Part shown: positions 45,059 through 54,043 of the stretch, piece after piece
Layout of the letters: the number at the start of each line of letters is the position of its first letter
Position numbering within the stretch: position 1 is the stretch's first letter
Origin: Microbacteriaceae bacterium
GTDB taxonomy: Bacteria; Actinomycetota; Actinomycetes; Actinomycetales; Microbacteriaceae
DNA: 64,000 nucleotides
Reading direction: 5' to 3'
NCBI GenBank assembly: GCA_947452675.1
Contig: CANGDL010000002.1
Coordinates: forward strand, 1 to 64,000
Position numbers and translations under genes: made by a program
The notes under the pieces: model-generated
Seen by the model: only the letters and a program-made list of their open reading frames with translations
Database searches by the model: none
What the model was told of the DNA's origin: nothing

Positions 45059-46234
45059 CTATTTCTCCTCTAGTAACTTGCCTGAAAATGCTGAATGAAG
45101 AATCGTCCTGCGCATCGTATCCCCTGTCTTGGCGATGTCGTGAAGTTGAGATTTCAAAGATTTGACGATTCCAACAACAGAATCCAACTCCTCGGCTATT
45201 GCAATTTGGGTAGCGAGATCGGGCAGCGGGATAGTTGCGTTTTTCACATCAGAGTCACCAACTGCAGGGTAACTTGCACCTCGTTGAAGGGGTAATACCT
45301 GGTCCATCAATACGTCGGATTTTAGGTAGTGAAATAAGTACCTTGTGTCGAGAACTCCAGGGACTGGGCGAAGAATACAAAAACCCGTGGATGCAATGTG
45401 TCCATCTAGGTCTTCTTTCACAATCGCAATCTTCTTTTGATAAGGACGCACTGTAGAGAACACCACATCACCCAACTTGATGTGTTGGCGGGCTCGTGAA
45501 GGTGCAGCAGAAGTAAGTGTCCATTCAGAAACATTTGGAGTTTCGGAATCTGGAGAAATCGAACTAATGTCTACATACTTGAAGGCATCTGCTCCAAGCG
45601 ATTTAGGGTCGATTGATTTAGCCTTTTCAGTCACATCCGCAATCTTGGTTGCTTTTACAGACGCATTTTCCGCTGAAGTTGCGAAATGCAATGCCATTGC
45701 AGAACGCTCTAATGTTTCAAACTTTCGAAGCGCAGAAGTCACCTCGGCGAGCGCTTTGTCGAGTCTGGATAGTTGGTCGTCTAGGGTTTCAACGATTCGA
45801 CGCTGTTCATCAAGCGGCGGAATAAGGACTTCGATTTTGTCGAACTCGCTTTTTGTGATGTGGACCATTCCTGAGCCGTGCGTTTTAGATTGCATTTCTT
45901 GAATGGAATGTTCAAGCAAGTACCGATGGAATCTCGGGTTGATGTTGGATTGCACTTTGAAAATGTGTTGGTTTAGAACTGCTTCTGGTCCATGCCAAAT
46001 GTAAGTTCCGAGTGTTGCTGCCCATGAGAAAAGAAGATCACCTTCTTCTACGAGGTATCTGGGTTCAACTTCACCCTGGAAATAGTTGAATGACTTACCG
46101 CTTCCAGTCAGGTTCTGGATTCTAATGATTGGACGCCCTGAAGACTTCCAATCTGCTTCTTTGAAGGCACGACCGTTGAGGTACTTACCAATCTGACCCA
46201 TTGTGGAAGTTGTCCAATGTGATGGTCTATTCAT
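45059..46234 (-). CDS. hsdS: Type I restriction-modification specificity subunit
   Basis: The 391-residue protein has two target-recognition domains separated by conserved helices (IPPLDEQRRIVETLDDQLSRLDKALAEV near residue 145) and a second helical spacer at the C-terminus (LATQIAIAEELDSVVGIVKSL). It sets the DNA sequence recognised by the complex. Its start overlaps the hsdR stop by 4 nt. The target sequence cannot be predicted by eye. Confidence 0.93.
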   Translation of the reverse strand: MNRPSHWTTSTMGQIGKYLNGRAFKEADWKSSGRPIIRIQNLTGSGKSFNYFQGEVEPRYLVEEGDLLFSWAATLGTYIWHGPEAVLNQHIFKVQSNINPRFHRYLLEHSIQEMQSKTHGSGMVHITKSEFDKIEVLIPPLDEQRRIVETLDDQLSRLDKALAEVTSALRKFETLERSAMALHFATSAENASVKATKIADVTEKAKSIDPKSLGADAFKYVDISSISPDSETPNVSEWTLTSAAPSRARQHIKLGDVVFSTVRPYQKKIAIVKEDLDGHIASTGFCILRPVPGVLDTRYLFHYLKSDVLMDQVLPLQRGASYPAVGDSDVKNATIPLPDLATQIAIAEELDSVVGIVKSLKSQLHDIAKTGDTMRRTILHSAFSGKLLEEK

Positions 46235-49002
46235 GCGCTCAATGCCTGGTTCAAATCGGTGATTACTCCAACGGGGTCAAGGAAGTCTCGTTCAATGCCA
46301 TCGCTACCGCCCCACTCAATAAATGGAACAGCATCTAGGGCTGGAGTCTCGAAGGTGACACCTGTGCAGATGTAGTCCTTGATTGCGTCTAGCCAGCGAC
46401 GCTGCTCCTGTGTGAAGCGAGTGCCTCGTTGTTCCTGCGTGAGCAGCCAGCCTTGATAGCGCTGTTCTACAACGTCAGCAAACGGAACGAGTTCAGGCAT
46501 GATGCCGAGCGTATAACGGACCAATGACACTAAATCGACAGTCTTGTTCTTGATGCTGCGGTTGGTCTTGTTGAGCAACTCGTAGGACTTCCAAATAACT
46601 GCAGGAGTCCAGTCTTGATGTGGTTTGCGGATTGTTGCTATCAGTTCTTCGAGTTGCTTACGGGTGACACCTGAGTTTTGTGGTCGACTGTAGAGCAACT
46701 GCAGTGCGGTGATCTCATCTTTGTTCTCGTCCATGTACTGTTTCCAGTCTTGGATTGTGCGTTCTGCAAGTTCAAGGTTTGGCACTCCACCTGCGAACAG
46801 CAACTGGTCTGGAGTTACTTCATCTCTGATGATGTATTTGCTTTGGTGCATCGTCACGATACGGTCTCTGAGGGCTTGTGAGGTCGCAAGTGCCCCTGTT
46901 AGCCCTTGCACAAACTCGTGAACTACAGCCTCTTCAGAGGTGCCTTCTGGGGCGTTTTTGGCTGCCTCGGCGAGCGCTTCTGGGTTCACTGAACGCACAA
47001 GTTGTTGGGACATTTCTTCGATGGTCACACCTGCGAGCGCTTCGATTTCGTTGCGCTCTGATGCGGTCATTCGTAGTCCAAGTTTGGATAGTCGTGATCC
47101 AAGTGTTGCTGCGTCGTCTTGGGTGAGTTCTCGTGCTGCTGTTTTCTTGAGCAGAGATTCGAGTGATGCGGTTTTGACTCGATCGGTCACGGTTACATCG
47201 ACGAAGTCGTGTTCGGTTACTCCGATTGCGTCAACGATAACGAAGCGTTCTTTGTGAACGCCTTGTTCGGTGACTGCTTGGAAATCGGAGTCGGTGATAC
47301 TGCGAGCGCCTCGACCCTTCATCTGCTCGAAGTAGGTGCCTGAGCGCACGTCACGCATAAAGAGGACGCATTCAAGAGGTTTCACATCAGTACCTGTGGC
47401 AACCATGTCGACAGTTACTGCAATGCGAAGTTCGGGTGATGTTCGAAGTCGGTTGATTAGGTCTGCTGGGTCTTTTGCCGTGTATGTGATCTTGGCTGCG
47501 AAGCCGTCGCCCTTATGGAAAACTTCTCGCACGATTCGAACGATTGTTTCTGCGTGTGCGTCGCTTTTGGCGAAGATCAGAGTCTTTGGGACGACTGTTC
47601 TTTTTTCGCCCTTGTCGTTTAGTTCAGGGAAGATCTCAGTGAATAGTCGGTCACGGAATGTTTCAAGGACTAGTCGGATGTGGTTTGGGCTCTCGATGGC
47701 GATGCCCTGATCTGTTGGTTTCCAGTCGAGGTCTTCTTCGACTTCGAGTTCTTTTTGTTCCCTGGTGCGCTTGTCGATTGCTGGAATAACCGTTCCAGCC
47801 TCGATCAGACCACCTTCTTCACCGATCTGTGTCTTGATTCGGTAGATGTCGAAGCCGACGTTCACTTCGTCTGCTACCGACTCCTGGTAGGTGTATTCGC
47901 TGACTAGGTTCTGTTCGAAGAATGCGAGAGTTTGTTTGGTTGGGGTTGCGGTGAGTCCTACGATTTGAGCATCGAAGTATTCGAGCACCTTACGCCACTG
48001 CCCGTAGATGCTTCTGTGGCATTCGTCCACAATGATTAGGTCGAAGGTTTCAGGCGGGAACTTCTCGGAGTAAACCGCTTCTACTTCACCGTTGACCGAT
48101 GGGTCATCAATGTCTGGCGAGTAACCCTCTGGTAGCGGTTCGCCTTTTAGTCCAGCCCAGACTCGTTGAATCGTGGACACTACGACCTTGGTTGAGTCTG
48201 CTGCGCCGCTGGCAGTTAGTTGCTCGACAGGATAGATTGCTGTGAACTTGCGACCGTCATCTGGAGTGTCCCAGTTCTTGAACTCCCGCACAGTCTGTTC
48301 ACCCAGGTTGTTGCGATCCACAAGAAAAAGGACACGTTTGAATCCACCGAACTTGAGCAGGCGATAGATCTCGGTGACCGCCATGCGAGTCTTGCCCGCA
48401 CCAGTCGCCATCTGCACAAGAGCACGACGTCTGCCATCGGTTTGCAACCAGTGTTCGATGTTGTGAATCGCACGCTCTGACGCAGGTCTTAGGTCATACT
48501 GATCCGTCATCGGCATGTTTTGAATCTGAGAACGCCAGCCACCCTTACCTGTTACTGGATCTTCTGCTCTGATCATCGCCTCAAGAGCGCTTGGGCGTTG
48601 AAAGTTGAAGATTCGACGTGAAGTTGGTTCAGGATCGAAATGGTTCGAGAAGTAAAGTTCTGTCGAGGATGCCTCATAGACGAACGGCAACAAGCCGTTA
48701 GCCAAAACTGCATTTAGTTTCTGCCCTGGAGTGAGGCTAGAGGCGTAACGCATTGCCTGGAGGTGCACCTCAGCGAGCGTGGTGCCAGCAGGCTTGGCTT
48801 CGATTACTCCGACGATCTTCTGATTTAGATACAGGAGGTAGTCAACTCGACCGTCACCCATAGGCACTTCACGAACTGCAACACCTGGACCAGCAGATAG
48901 GTTCATTTCTGCACGGTCCTGGATCATCCAACCCGCTAGACGCAGGTCAGCATCAATCTTCTGGCGTGCATGCGCCTCTGCTGGTAAGCCCCCGCTGTTC
49001 AT
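46231..49002 (-). CDS. hsdR: Type I restriction endonuclease subunit
   Basis: The 923-residue motor-nuclease has an N-terminal PD-(D/E)xK core (GRVDY D54, EAK E68/K70), Walker A MATGAGKT (198-205), a DECH box (326-329), TATPT (351-355) and a second RecA lobe. The C-terminal part resembles the EcoEI-type subunit. It is first in the operon hsdR-hsdS-hsdM-mrr-like. It translocates and cuts unmethylated DNA when bound to HsdMS. All visible motifs are intact, so the system looks functional. Confidence 0.95.
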   Translation of the reverse strand: MNSGGLPAEAHARQKIDADLRLAGWMIQDRAEMNLSAGPGVAVREVPMGDGRVDYLLYLNQKIVGVIEAKPAGTTLAEVHLQAMRYASSLTPGQKLNAVLANGLLPFVYEASSTELYFSNHFDPEPTSRRIFNFQRPSALEAMIRAEDPVTGKGGWRSQIQNMPMTDQYDLRPASERAIHNIEHWLQTDGRRRALVQMATGAGKTRMAVTEIYRLLKFGGFKRVLFLVDRNNLGEQTVREFKNWDTPDDGRKFTAIYPVEQLTASGAADSTKVVVSTIQRVWAGLKGEPLPEGYSPDIDDPSVNGEVEAVYSEKFPPETFDLIIVDECHRSIYGQWRKVLEYFDAQIVGLTATPTKQTLAFFEQNLVSEYTYQESVADEVNVGFDIYRIKTQIGEEGGLIEAGTVIPAIDKRTREQKELEVEEDLDWKPTDQGIAIESPNHIRLVLETFRDRLFTEIFPELNDKGEKRTVVPKTLIFAKSDAHAETIVRIVREVFHKGDGFAAKITYTAKDPADLINRLRTSPELRIAVTVDMVATGTDVKPLECVLFMRDVRSGTYFEQMKGRGARSITDSDFQAVTEQGVHKERFVIVDAIGVTEHDFVDVTVTDRVKTASLESLLKKTAARELTQDDAATLGSRLSKLGLRMTASERNEIEALAGVTIEEMSQQLVRSVNPEALAEAAKNAPEGTSEEAVVHEFVQGLTGALATSQALRDRIVTMHQSKYIIRDEVTPDQLLFAGGVPNLELAERTIQDWKQYMDENKDEITALQLLYSRPQNSGVTRKQLEELIATIRKPHQDWTPAVIWKSYELLNKTNRSIKNKTVDLVSLVRYTLGIMPELVPFADVVEQRYQGWLLTQEQRGTRFTQEQRRWLDAIKDYICTGVTFETPALDAVPFIEWGGSDGIERDFLDPVGVITDLNQALSA

Positions 49003-49269
49003 AAGTTCAAGAATACCCTGAGGCTTATTCGCATCTCAGTCGCCGAGCGGGAGCCAGAGGTGCAGTTTCGACTACTGCCAGATTCTTGAGCGAAATGCCT
49101 GGGACTAAGACCAGGTCAAACAGTCACCTTTCGTCCAGTTAGCAGGTAGAAACGTTCGTTTTCGTCCCACTGCGTCCAACTTCAGAAAATCACCTGCCAC
49201 TGTTATTAGAAGGTTTGTGCGAGATTATGCTTTTGGGCAGCGAACGCTGTTCACTGTTATCAGGTCTGC

Positions 49270-49455
49270 CTATGATTCGATGCGCTTTATGTAGCGCAGC
49301 AACTGATTCTGAGTAACCCGTCTAGCGCCACCGATCTTTGCGCTCTCAAGTTCGCCAGTGCCAATCAGCACATAGACCTGGCTGCGTGAGCAACTTAGGA
49401 TTTCACCCACTTGCTTCACCGTGAATGCCAGCGGCACTCCAATCTCAATGTCCAT
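49270..49455 (-). CDS. Excisionase-like HTH DNA-binding protein
   Basis: The 61-residue protein has the MerR-like winged HTH of the helix-turn-helix 17/excisionase group (FTVKQVGEILSCSRSQVYVLIGTGELESAKIGGARRVTQNQLLRYI). It sits between hsdR and a Rep-like gene inside the integrated element, so it is probably the directionality factor or a regulator. The 267-bp gap toward hsdR (49003-49269) has a small inverted repeat, cctgg-N8-ccagg at 49098-49115, and no gene. Confidence 0.85.
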   Translation of the reverse strand: MDIEIGVPLAFTVKQVGEILSCSRSQVYVLIGTGELESAKIGGARRVTQNQLLRYIKRIES

Positions 49456-49526
49456 TGCAGTCCTTACTCTTAGCCTCCTGTATTCAGGATCTCAATAAAG
49501 TCCTTGGCTGTCAGCATGAACTCAAA

Positions 49527-50612
49527 CTAAGGTTTCAGATCGACTACCCGCCCTGCGAAGATGTCTGCGACTTGGGTTGCAGCACCCATCGCCTCTAACG
49601 GCAGACCTGGGATGAGACCTAGTTTCTTTGCGATTGCTCCATACTTGCGATGCGCTGATTCCGTAATCTCATCGGCAAAACCCAACTGGTGCTTACCTAG
49701 ATACCCCAGAAGACCTGTTTTATCGCCAGGTGACAGGTGCTGGATTGCCTTGGCTGTGGTGCCAGGCTCTGCGAAAGTCACATTCCAACGGCAATCGTTC
49801 CAACGCTCTTCAATAGCCTTCCAAACACTTTCTGATGTGACATCGGATAAGCGACGCAGGTTGAACTTGTCCAGACGATCACTCTGAAGTTGTGTTTCGA
49901 AGCGGAAGCATGTCCCCTGCGTTTCTGCCAGAATCTCGTCGGCATCGTGCAGCGAAAGTTCTACATCCTTGTCATACACACGCTCCTGCCCAACCGTTTT
50001 GGTCTTATTGACCACACCCCAACCATCGACCCCAGACTCGTACACATACTTTGTTTTCTTGTTACGAGGGGTGGCTGCTTCGATTGCTTTCTTGAAGCGA
50101 AATGGGTCAGAAATGTATAGGTTTCGGGCGCAGTCCAGGCGTGAAATCCATACCTTATCTGCCCAGGTCGGGTCACGAGAGATTGTTCCTTGCTCGTCTA
50201 AATGGTCAAAAGCAGGGGAAAAGTGCTCGTAGCACTCGTCCAACAGTTTTCCCACGAGTGGCTGAAGCGCATCCGCAGGAAGGATCGACTTGCTCTTCCC
50301 GTATAGGGCGGTAGAAGGGTTGAACCGCATGTAAAGGCGCATCGAGTCGATGTAGATCTTGGTTTCGACGGTTGTTTCACCAAATGGGATCTTGGCGTAA
50401 CAGCAGTCATAGACAACTTCAGGATCTGGCACTTTTCCGTTGTGGTTCACAGTCCAGATAGGGGAGGAGAGATCAATAGAAGAGGGATCCAGATCTACAC
50501 GTAGATTGACCCAATCTGTTCCATGGTCTACATCGTCGGGAACAATGACTGGTGATTTAGTAGGGCTAGTAATCCAGCCTGTCAGTAAAGGATTCTTGGT
50601 GTTTTTTGGCAC
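49527..50612 (-). CDS. Rep-like rolling-circle replication protein
   Basis: The 361-residue protein starts with GTG behind GGAG. It carries ISRLDCARNLY (residues 156-166), QERVYDKDVEL (209-219) and TCFRFETQLQSDRL (233-246). This pattern (RxDxxxx, then YDK, then RxE) resembles phage gene-II/X or Rep_trans-type initiators that nick DNA for rolling-circle replication. Which Tyr is catalytic is not clear to me. In this context it probably allows replication of the excised circle; a role in transfer is possible. Moderately sure of the family. Confidence 0.6.
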   Translation of the reverse strand: MPKNTKNPLLTGWITSPTKSPVIVPDDVDHGTDWVNLRVDLDPSSIDLSSPIWTVNHNGKVPDPEVVYDCCYAKIPFGETTVETKIYIDSMRLYMRFNPSTALYGKSKSILPADALQPLVGKLLDECYEHFSPAFDHLDEQGTISRDPTWADKVWISRLDCARNLYISDPFRFKKAIEAATPRNKKTKYVYESGVDGWGVVNKTKTVGQERVYDKDVELSLHDADEILAETQGTCFRFETQLQSDRLDKFNLRRLSDVTSESVWKAIEERWNDCRWNVTFAEPGTTAKAIQHLSPGDKTGLLGYLGKHQLGFADEITESAHRKYGAIAKKLGLIPGLPLEAMGAATQVADIFAGRVVDLKP

Positions 50613-50874
50613 AGTGCTCCAGGTAGGTCAGCATCACAAATGAATGGGATGCGAAGACCTCCTGAGGCTGGATCGCCACGGATTCACTACTCCGACTTTG
50701 CACGCAGATTTACGCTTACCTCAGACCCTTCTACGGGTTCTTCACTGGTTGGGACTGGTTACCCTGTGTGCGACTGCGCTCGGCATTTTGGTTCAGTTAC
50801 TACTTCAATCTAACTACTGCCGTAACTGCCATGCAAGGGCTGCTCGCTATAGGCGAAAAGAATGCTTTGAACGA
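50613..50874. other. Intergenic region between rep-like and integrase genes
   Basis: About 260 bp lie between the integrase stop and the Rep-like start. I see no convincing gene. It could hold the rep promoter or a nick site; no strong hairpin stands out. Confidence 0.4.
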
Positions 50875-52116
50875 CTAGTGATCACCCAAGTAGCCATCAA
50901 GGGCATCGACGAACTTCTCATTCAGGACCTGCACATAAGGTGCATAAACGCTTTTCGTGATCTCTGTTCCTGTGTGACCAAAAGCCTGGGAAATCCAGTC
51001 CAAGGACGCCCCCGCTTCTAGCGCCAAAACTGCGGTTGTGTGCCGAATGTCATGGATTCTTATGTATCGCAGTTCGTTGGCTCTAACGAAGGTTTTGAAT
51101 GCCTTTAGGCTGTTCGCCTGGCTAACAGATGTGCCGATGCTGCTCGTGAATACATAATCCGTTTCCAGCCATCCACTGCCAGCCTGCACCCGCCGAATGC
51201 TTTGAAACATCTTGTGCCTCTCTATAGCAGCCATGTTTTGCTCAGAAAGGTGCAGGGTTCGTCGGCTTGCCGCCGTTTTCGGAGGGTTTGCGACTGATCT
51301 AACGTGCCCACTTCCGTCGGGGTTTACTGTTCTTAGGTCAGTCAGCGTCTGAGTCACAGAGAGTGTGCGGTTCTCAAGATCTATCGAAGACCAGGTTAAC
51401 CCTAAAAGTTCTCCATGGCGCAATCCAAGGAAGACAGCCAAATGGATAAAGAGGTCTAGTTCTGGTGTTTTTCTAGCAGCGGCGAGCGCTTGGATGGTTT
51501 CTTGCTTAGACCAGTGGAGTTGAACTTGGCTTACTTCATCAGGTTGACGTTTCAAGGCATCGGTTGACTCCACGGGATTTGAGAGCAACACTCCCTGCCT
51601 AACGGCGTAGCGAAAGATTCCGAACAGGATTCTTCTGGCACCGTTTACGGTATTGGTGCTTAGACCTTGGCTTCTTAATTTGGATGTCCATCGTTGGATG
51701 TCCACTGGTCGGATTTCGTCGATGTTCTGACCTAGAAAATAAGGCATTAGGTACTGCCTAACCCTGTATTCATAGTCAGCGGCAGTAGTTGCTCTAACTC
51801 GCTGGGTCTTTACGTCTCGCACCCAGTGAATGGAGAACGCTTCAAATCTGACGGAAACCTTCTTTTGAAGTTCGCCTTGCAACTTCTTGGCATTTAGAAC
51901 TCTTCTGAGTTCGATTGCCTCTGCCTTGGTTGCGACAGTTCGCCTTGTCTTACGAAGTTTGCCATCGTCACCCAGACCGAGTGAGATTTCAACTTTCCAA
52001 ACAATGGTGCCGTTAGGTTTCTTTACTGACCAGATTGCTCCATCGCCATACGCAGATCTAGACCTGGATTTTGATGTTTTTGGCGATGAATCGCTGACCG
52101 AATCGCTGACTGACAT
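50875..52116 (-). CDS. int: Tyrosine-type site-specific integrase
   Basis: The 413-residue recombinase has an N-terminal arm-binding part, a core-binding domain (about 85-190) and a catalytic domain. Catalytic residues: R233 (GLRHGELLGL), K280, H355-xx-R358 (HDIRHT), H381 (FGHTG) and nucleophile Y391 (SVYAPY). It starts at ATG behind GAGGAG, 89 nt from the 59-bp repeat, with its 5' end facing the tRNA-Arg it targets. The first codons (SVSDSVSDS) are written by the aatcgctgac repeats. Confidence 0.96.
   Translation of the reverse strand: MSVSDSVSDSSPKTSKSRSRSAYGDGAIWSVKKPNGTIVWKVEISLGLGDDGKLRKTRRTVATKAEAIELRRVLNAKKLQGELQKKVSVRFEAFSIHWVRDVKTQRVRATTAADYEYRVRQYLMPYFLGQNIDEIRPVDIQRWTSKLRSQGLSTNTVNGARRILFGIFRYAVRQGVLLSNPVESTDALKRQPDEVSQVQLHWSKQETIQALAAARKTPELDLFIHLAVFLGLRHGELLGLTWSSIDLENRTLSVTQTLTDLRTVNPDGSGHVRSVANPPKTAASRRTLHLSEQNMAAIERHKMFQSIRRVQAGSGWLETDYVFTSSIGTSVSQANSLKAFKTFVRANELRYIRIHDIRHTTAVLALEAGASLDWISQAFGHTGTEITKSVYAPYVQVLNEKFVDALDGYLGDH
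52089..52110. repeat. Paired aatcgctgac motifs near the right end
   Basis: The copies at 52089-52098 and 52101-52110 lie inside the 5' end of the integrase gene. They match the pair at 42345-42365. In the excised circle both pairs would flank the joined att site. Confidence 0.55.
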
Positions 52117-52164
52117 TGCTACTCCTCTTATTGGGAGTGCTGGTTACGGTGGCAAGAAATGCAA

Positions 52165-52187
52165 AAAGCCCCGCAGGACGGGGCTTC
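52165..52187 (-). terminator. Terminator between tRNA-Arg copy 2 and integrase
   Basis: AGCCCCG and CGGGGCT pair around a 5-nt loop, followed on the minus strand by TTTTTG. It stops tRNA-Arg transcription before the integrase gene and is supplied by the element. Confidence 0.8.
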
Positions 52188-52204
52188 TGGCTATGAATCT
52201 TTTC

Positions 52205-52263
52205 GTGCGCTTGGAGGGACTCGAACCCCCAACCTTCTGATCCGTAGTCAGATGCTCTATCCA
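52205..52263. repeat. attR-type direct repeat within intact tRNA-Arg
   Basis: The 59 bp are identical to 42219-42277. The crossover site lies somewhere inside. Element length from repeat to repeat is 9,986 bp. Confidence 0.92.
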
Positions 52264-52278
52264 TTGAGCTACAAACGC
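52206..52278 (-). tRNA. tRNA-Arg (anticodon ACG), copy 2, integration target
   Basis: This intact 73-nt cloverleaf is identical to copy 1. Its 3' part (52206-52263) comes from the element and its 5' part from the chromosome. The flank to 52361 aligns with copy 1. The region 52279-52410 holds the covarying hairpin and no gene. Confidence 0.95.
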
Positions 52279-52283
52279 GAGGA

Positions 52284-52316
52284 GGAAAAGATGAAAGCTT
52301 GCTTTCAATCTGTTCC
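52284..52316 (-). promoter_or_regulatory. Hairpin just upstream of tRNA-Arg copy 2
   Basis: TGAAAGC-TT-GCTTTCA (52292-52307) is extended by outer arms gaaaagat and atctgttc with one mismatch. It occupies the same place as the hairpin of copy 1 and keeps pairing by double changes. Confidence 0.55.
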
Positions 52317-52410
52317 GACGAGCGATTTGCCGAGCCTGAAAGGCGAGGACAAACGCGCATCGCTGATGCGGTGTTTGTGAGGCTTGCTAAAAGCCTGGTT
52401 GGAACATCCG

Positions 52411-52505
<95 letters not shown>

Positions 52506-52566
52506 TCGGACTGGTCTAGTTTAGTCGAAACTTAGCGTCACCGAAAGCCGGGTTGGAATTGGCGAC

Positions 52567-53835
52567 TTAACCCGAGCAGGTGGTTGTTGCCGCATTGGTG
52601 CCGCGAGCCCATTCAGGCAGCGCGGTGGGTGTCGGAGTCGGGGTCGGAGTTGCCGAGGCACCCGGTTTTGTGGTGGCCTTGGAAGTCGGTGCCGGAGTTG
52701 CGATCGGCGTAGCGGTTGCGCCACCCTGAGCGACGGCGCCCGAACCGGTGTTTGCCTTATCAATCAGAATTGGCTCGTCATTGACTAGCTTCTGGAAGAT
52801 TATGTTCGCCTGGTCATAGTTAGGCATTACGCGGCCCGAGTATGGGGCTGGCAAACCGCCGTGCGAAGGAACCTGCAAGAACGTCATCTTGTTGAGGTCG
52901 ACAGACTTTAGAGCTGTTGCGATGCCGATCATGGTGTTGACATCGGTTAGCGAAGTTGACAGCTGCATGTTTCGCGCGGCCGCTGTGGCAAGGGAGTAAA
53001 GCGCGATTGGGTTGCTGAGCACGCCCTCGCTTTTGATTTTGCGAAGGAGCGAGGTCAAGAAAACCTGCTGGTTCGAGATGCGGCTGAGGTCTGAACCATC
53101 ACCAACGCCGTGACGAGTGCGCAGGAATTGAAGCGCCTGCATGCCCTTTAGGTTGTGAAGGCCGGCATCCAAGTTTAGGAAGGTGTATTGGTCGTGAATC
53201 GGGCGAGCGACGCAAACGTCAACGCCGCCGATTGCGTTCGACATCTCGATTACGCCACCGAAATTAATGGTTGCCAAGTATGGAATCTGGAGCCCCGTTA
53301 GCTTCTCAATCGTGAGCAGGGTGCAACCGGGGCCGCCGTTTGAGATGGTGGCGTTGATTTGCCCAAGGGCTTGCGGGAGATAACCCGAACCGCCCGAGGT
53401 GCTCGGGCAAGCTGGCCACGGAACCAAGAGGTCGCGGGGAAAGCTGAGTGCAACCGCGTTCTTGCGGTCTGCCGAAACGTGGATCAAGATTTCGACGTCG
53501 GCCAAGACGCCACTGGATGGACCGAAGATTTTAGGGTCGGTTCCGGCGCGACTATCTGAACCGAGCAGAAGCATGTTGATTGGGCCCTTGAGGTCGGCCG
53601 CGGTTACTTTTGGACCCTGGAGTTCGATGCCGTTGGCGCGAATCGAGTTCGTGATGTCCCACACGGTGATGCCGGCGACGGCGATGGTGGCACCGAGAAC
53701 CGCGGCCAAGCTCTTTACAATAAGCCCGCCAATTGCGCTTCCCTTTGATTGCACACGGATGCGACCGTGACGTGCAAAACCCTTAGGGGCTTTGGTCAGG
53801 TCGGCCTTGTTTTTGCGTGCAAATGGATTTTTCAT
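52567..53835 (-). CDS. LCP-family cell-wall glycopolymer ligase
   Basis: The 422-residue protein has a basic cytosolic N-terminus, one membrane helix (about 38-60) and an extracellular LytR-CpsA-Psr domain: MLLLGSDSRAG, LSFPRDLLV, GVDVCVARPI, LQFLRTRHGVGDGSDLSRISNQQ. These Arg/Asp residues bind the polyprenyl-pyrophosphate substrate. The family attaches teichoic-acid- or arabinogalactan-like polymers to peptidoglycan. The C-terminal tail is rich in Ala, Thr and Pro (about 375-410), an extended region reaching through the wall. It is a single gene between two tRNA-Ser genes. Confidence 0.93.
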   Translation of the reverse strand: MKNPFARKNKADLTKAPKGFARHGRIRVQSKGSAIGGLIVKSLAAVLGATIAVAGITVWDITNSIRANGIELQGPKVTAADLKGPINMLLLGSDSRAGTDPKIFGPSSGVLADVEILIHVSADRKNAVALSFPRDLLVPWPACPSTSGGSGYLPQALGQINATISNGGPGCTLLTIEKLTGLQIPYLATINFGGVIEMSNAIGGVDVCVARPIHDQYTFLNLDAGLHNLKGMQALQFLRTRHGVGDGSDLSRISNQQVFLTSLLRKIKSEGVLSNPIALYSLATAAARNMQLSTSLTDVNTMIGIATALKSVDLNKMTFLQVPSHGGLPAPYSGRVMPNYDQANIIFQKLVNDEPILIDKANTGSGAVAQGGATATPIATPAPTSKATTKPGASATPTPTPTPTALPEWARGTNAATTTCSG

Positions 53836-53922
53836 GAACGTCTAGTTTAACCTCGACGGTCGCGGCGGGCTAGCCCTCACAGCAAACTCGGAGAATGCCT
53901 CTCGCCCATCCCGGCAAAGAGA

Positions 53923-53950
53923 AAACCCCAGCCTTGTAGGACTGGGGTTT
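53923..53950 (-). terminator. Terminator of tRNA-Ser(TGA)
   Basis: AAACCCCAG (53923-53931) pairs with CTGGGGTTT (53942-53950), followed on the minus strand by TCTCTTTG. It lies 5 nt beyond the tRNA-Ser 3' end. Confidence 0.8.
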
Positions 53951-53954
53951 CATC

Positions 53955-54043
53955 TGGAGGAAGCGGTGGGATTTGAACCCACGGTAGCTATTAACTACGA
54001 CAGTTTTCAAGACTGTTCCGTTCGGCCGCTCCGGCACGCTTCC
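53955..54043 (-). tRNA. tRNA-Ser (anticodon TGA)
   Basis: This class-II tRNA of 89 nt includes CCA. The acceptor is GGAAGCG/CGCTTCC with discriminator T, the anticodon loop CTTGAAA, the variable arm long, and the T arm GTTCAAATC. Confidence 0.95.

Noticed and set aside
50644-51021. Plus-strand frame of 125 residues next to the integrase
   Set aside because: Its second half is antisense to the integrase C-terminus, and it matches no family I know.
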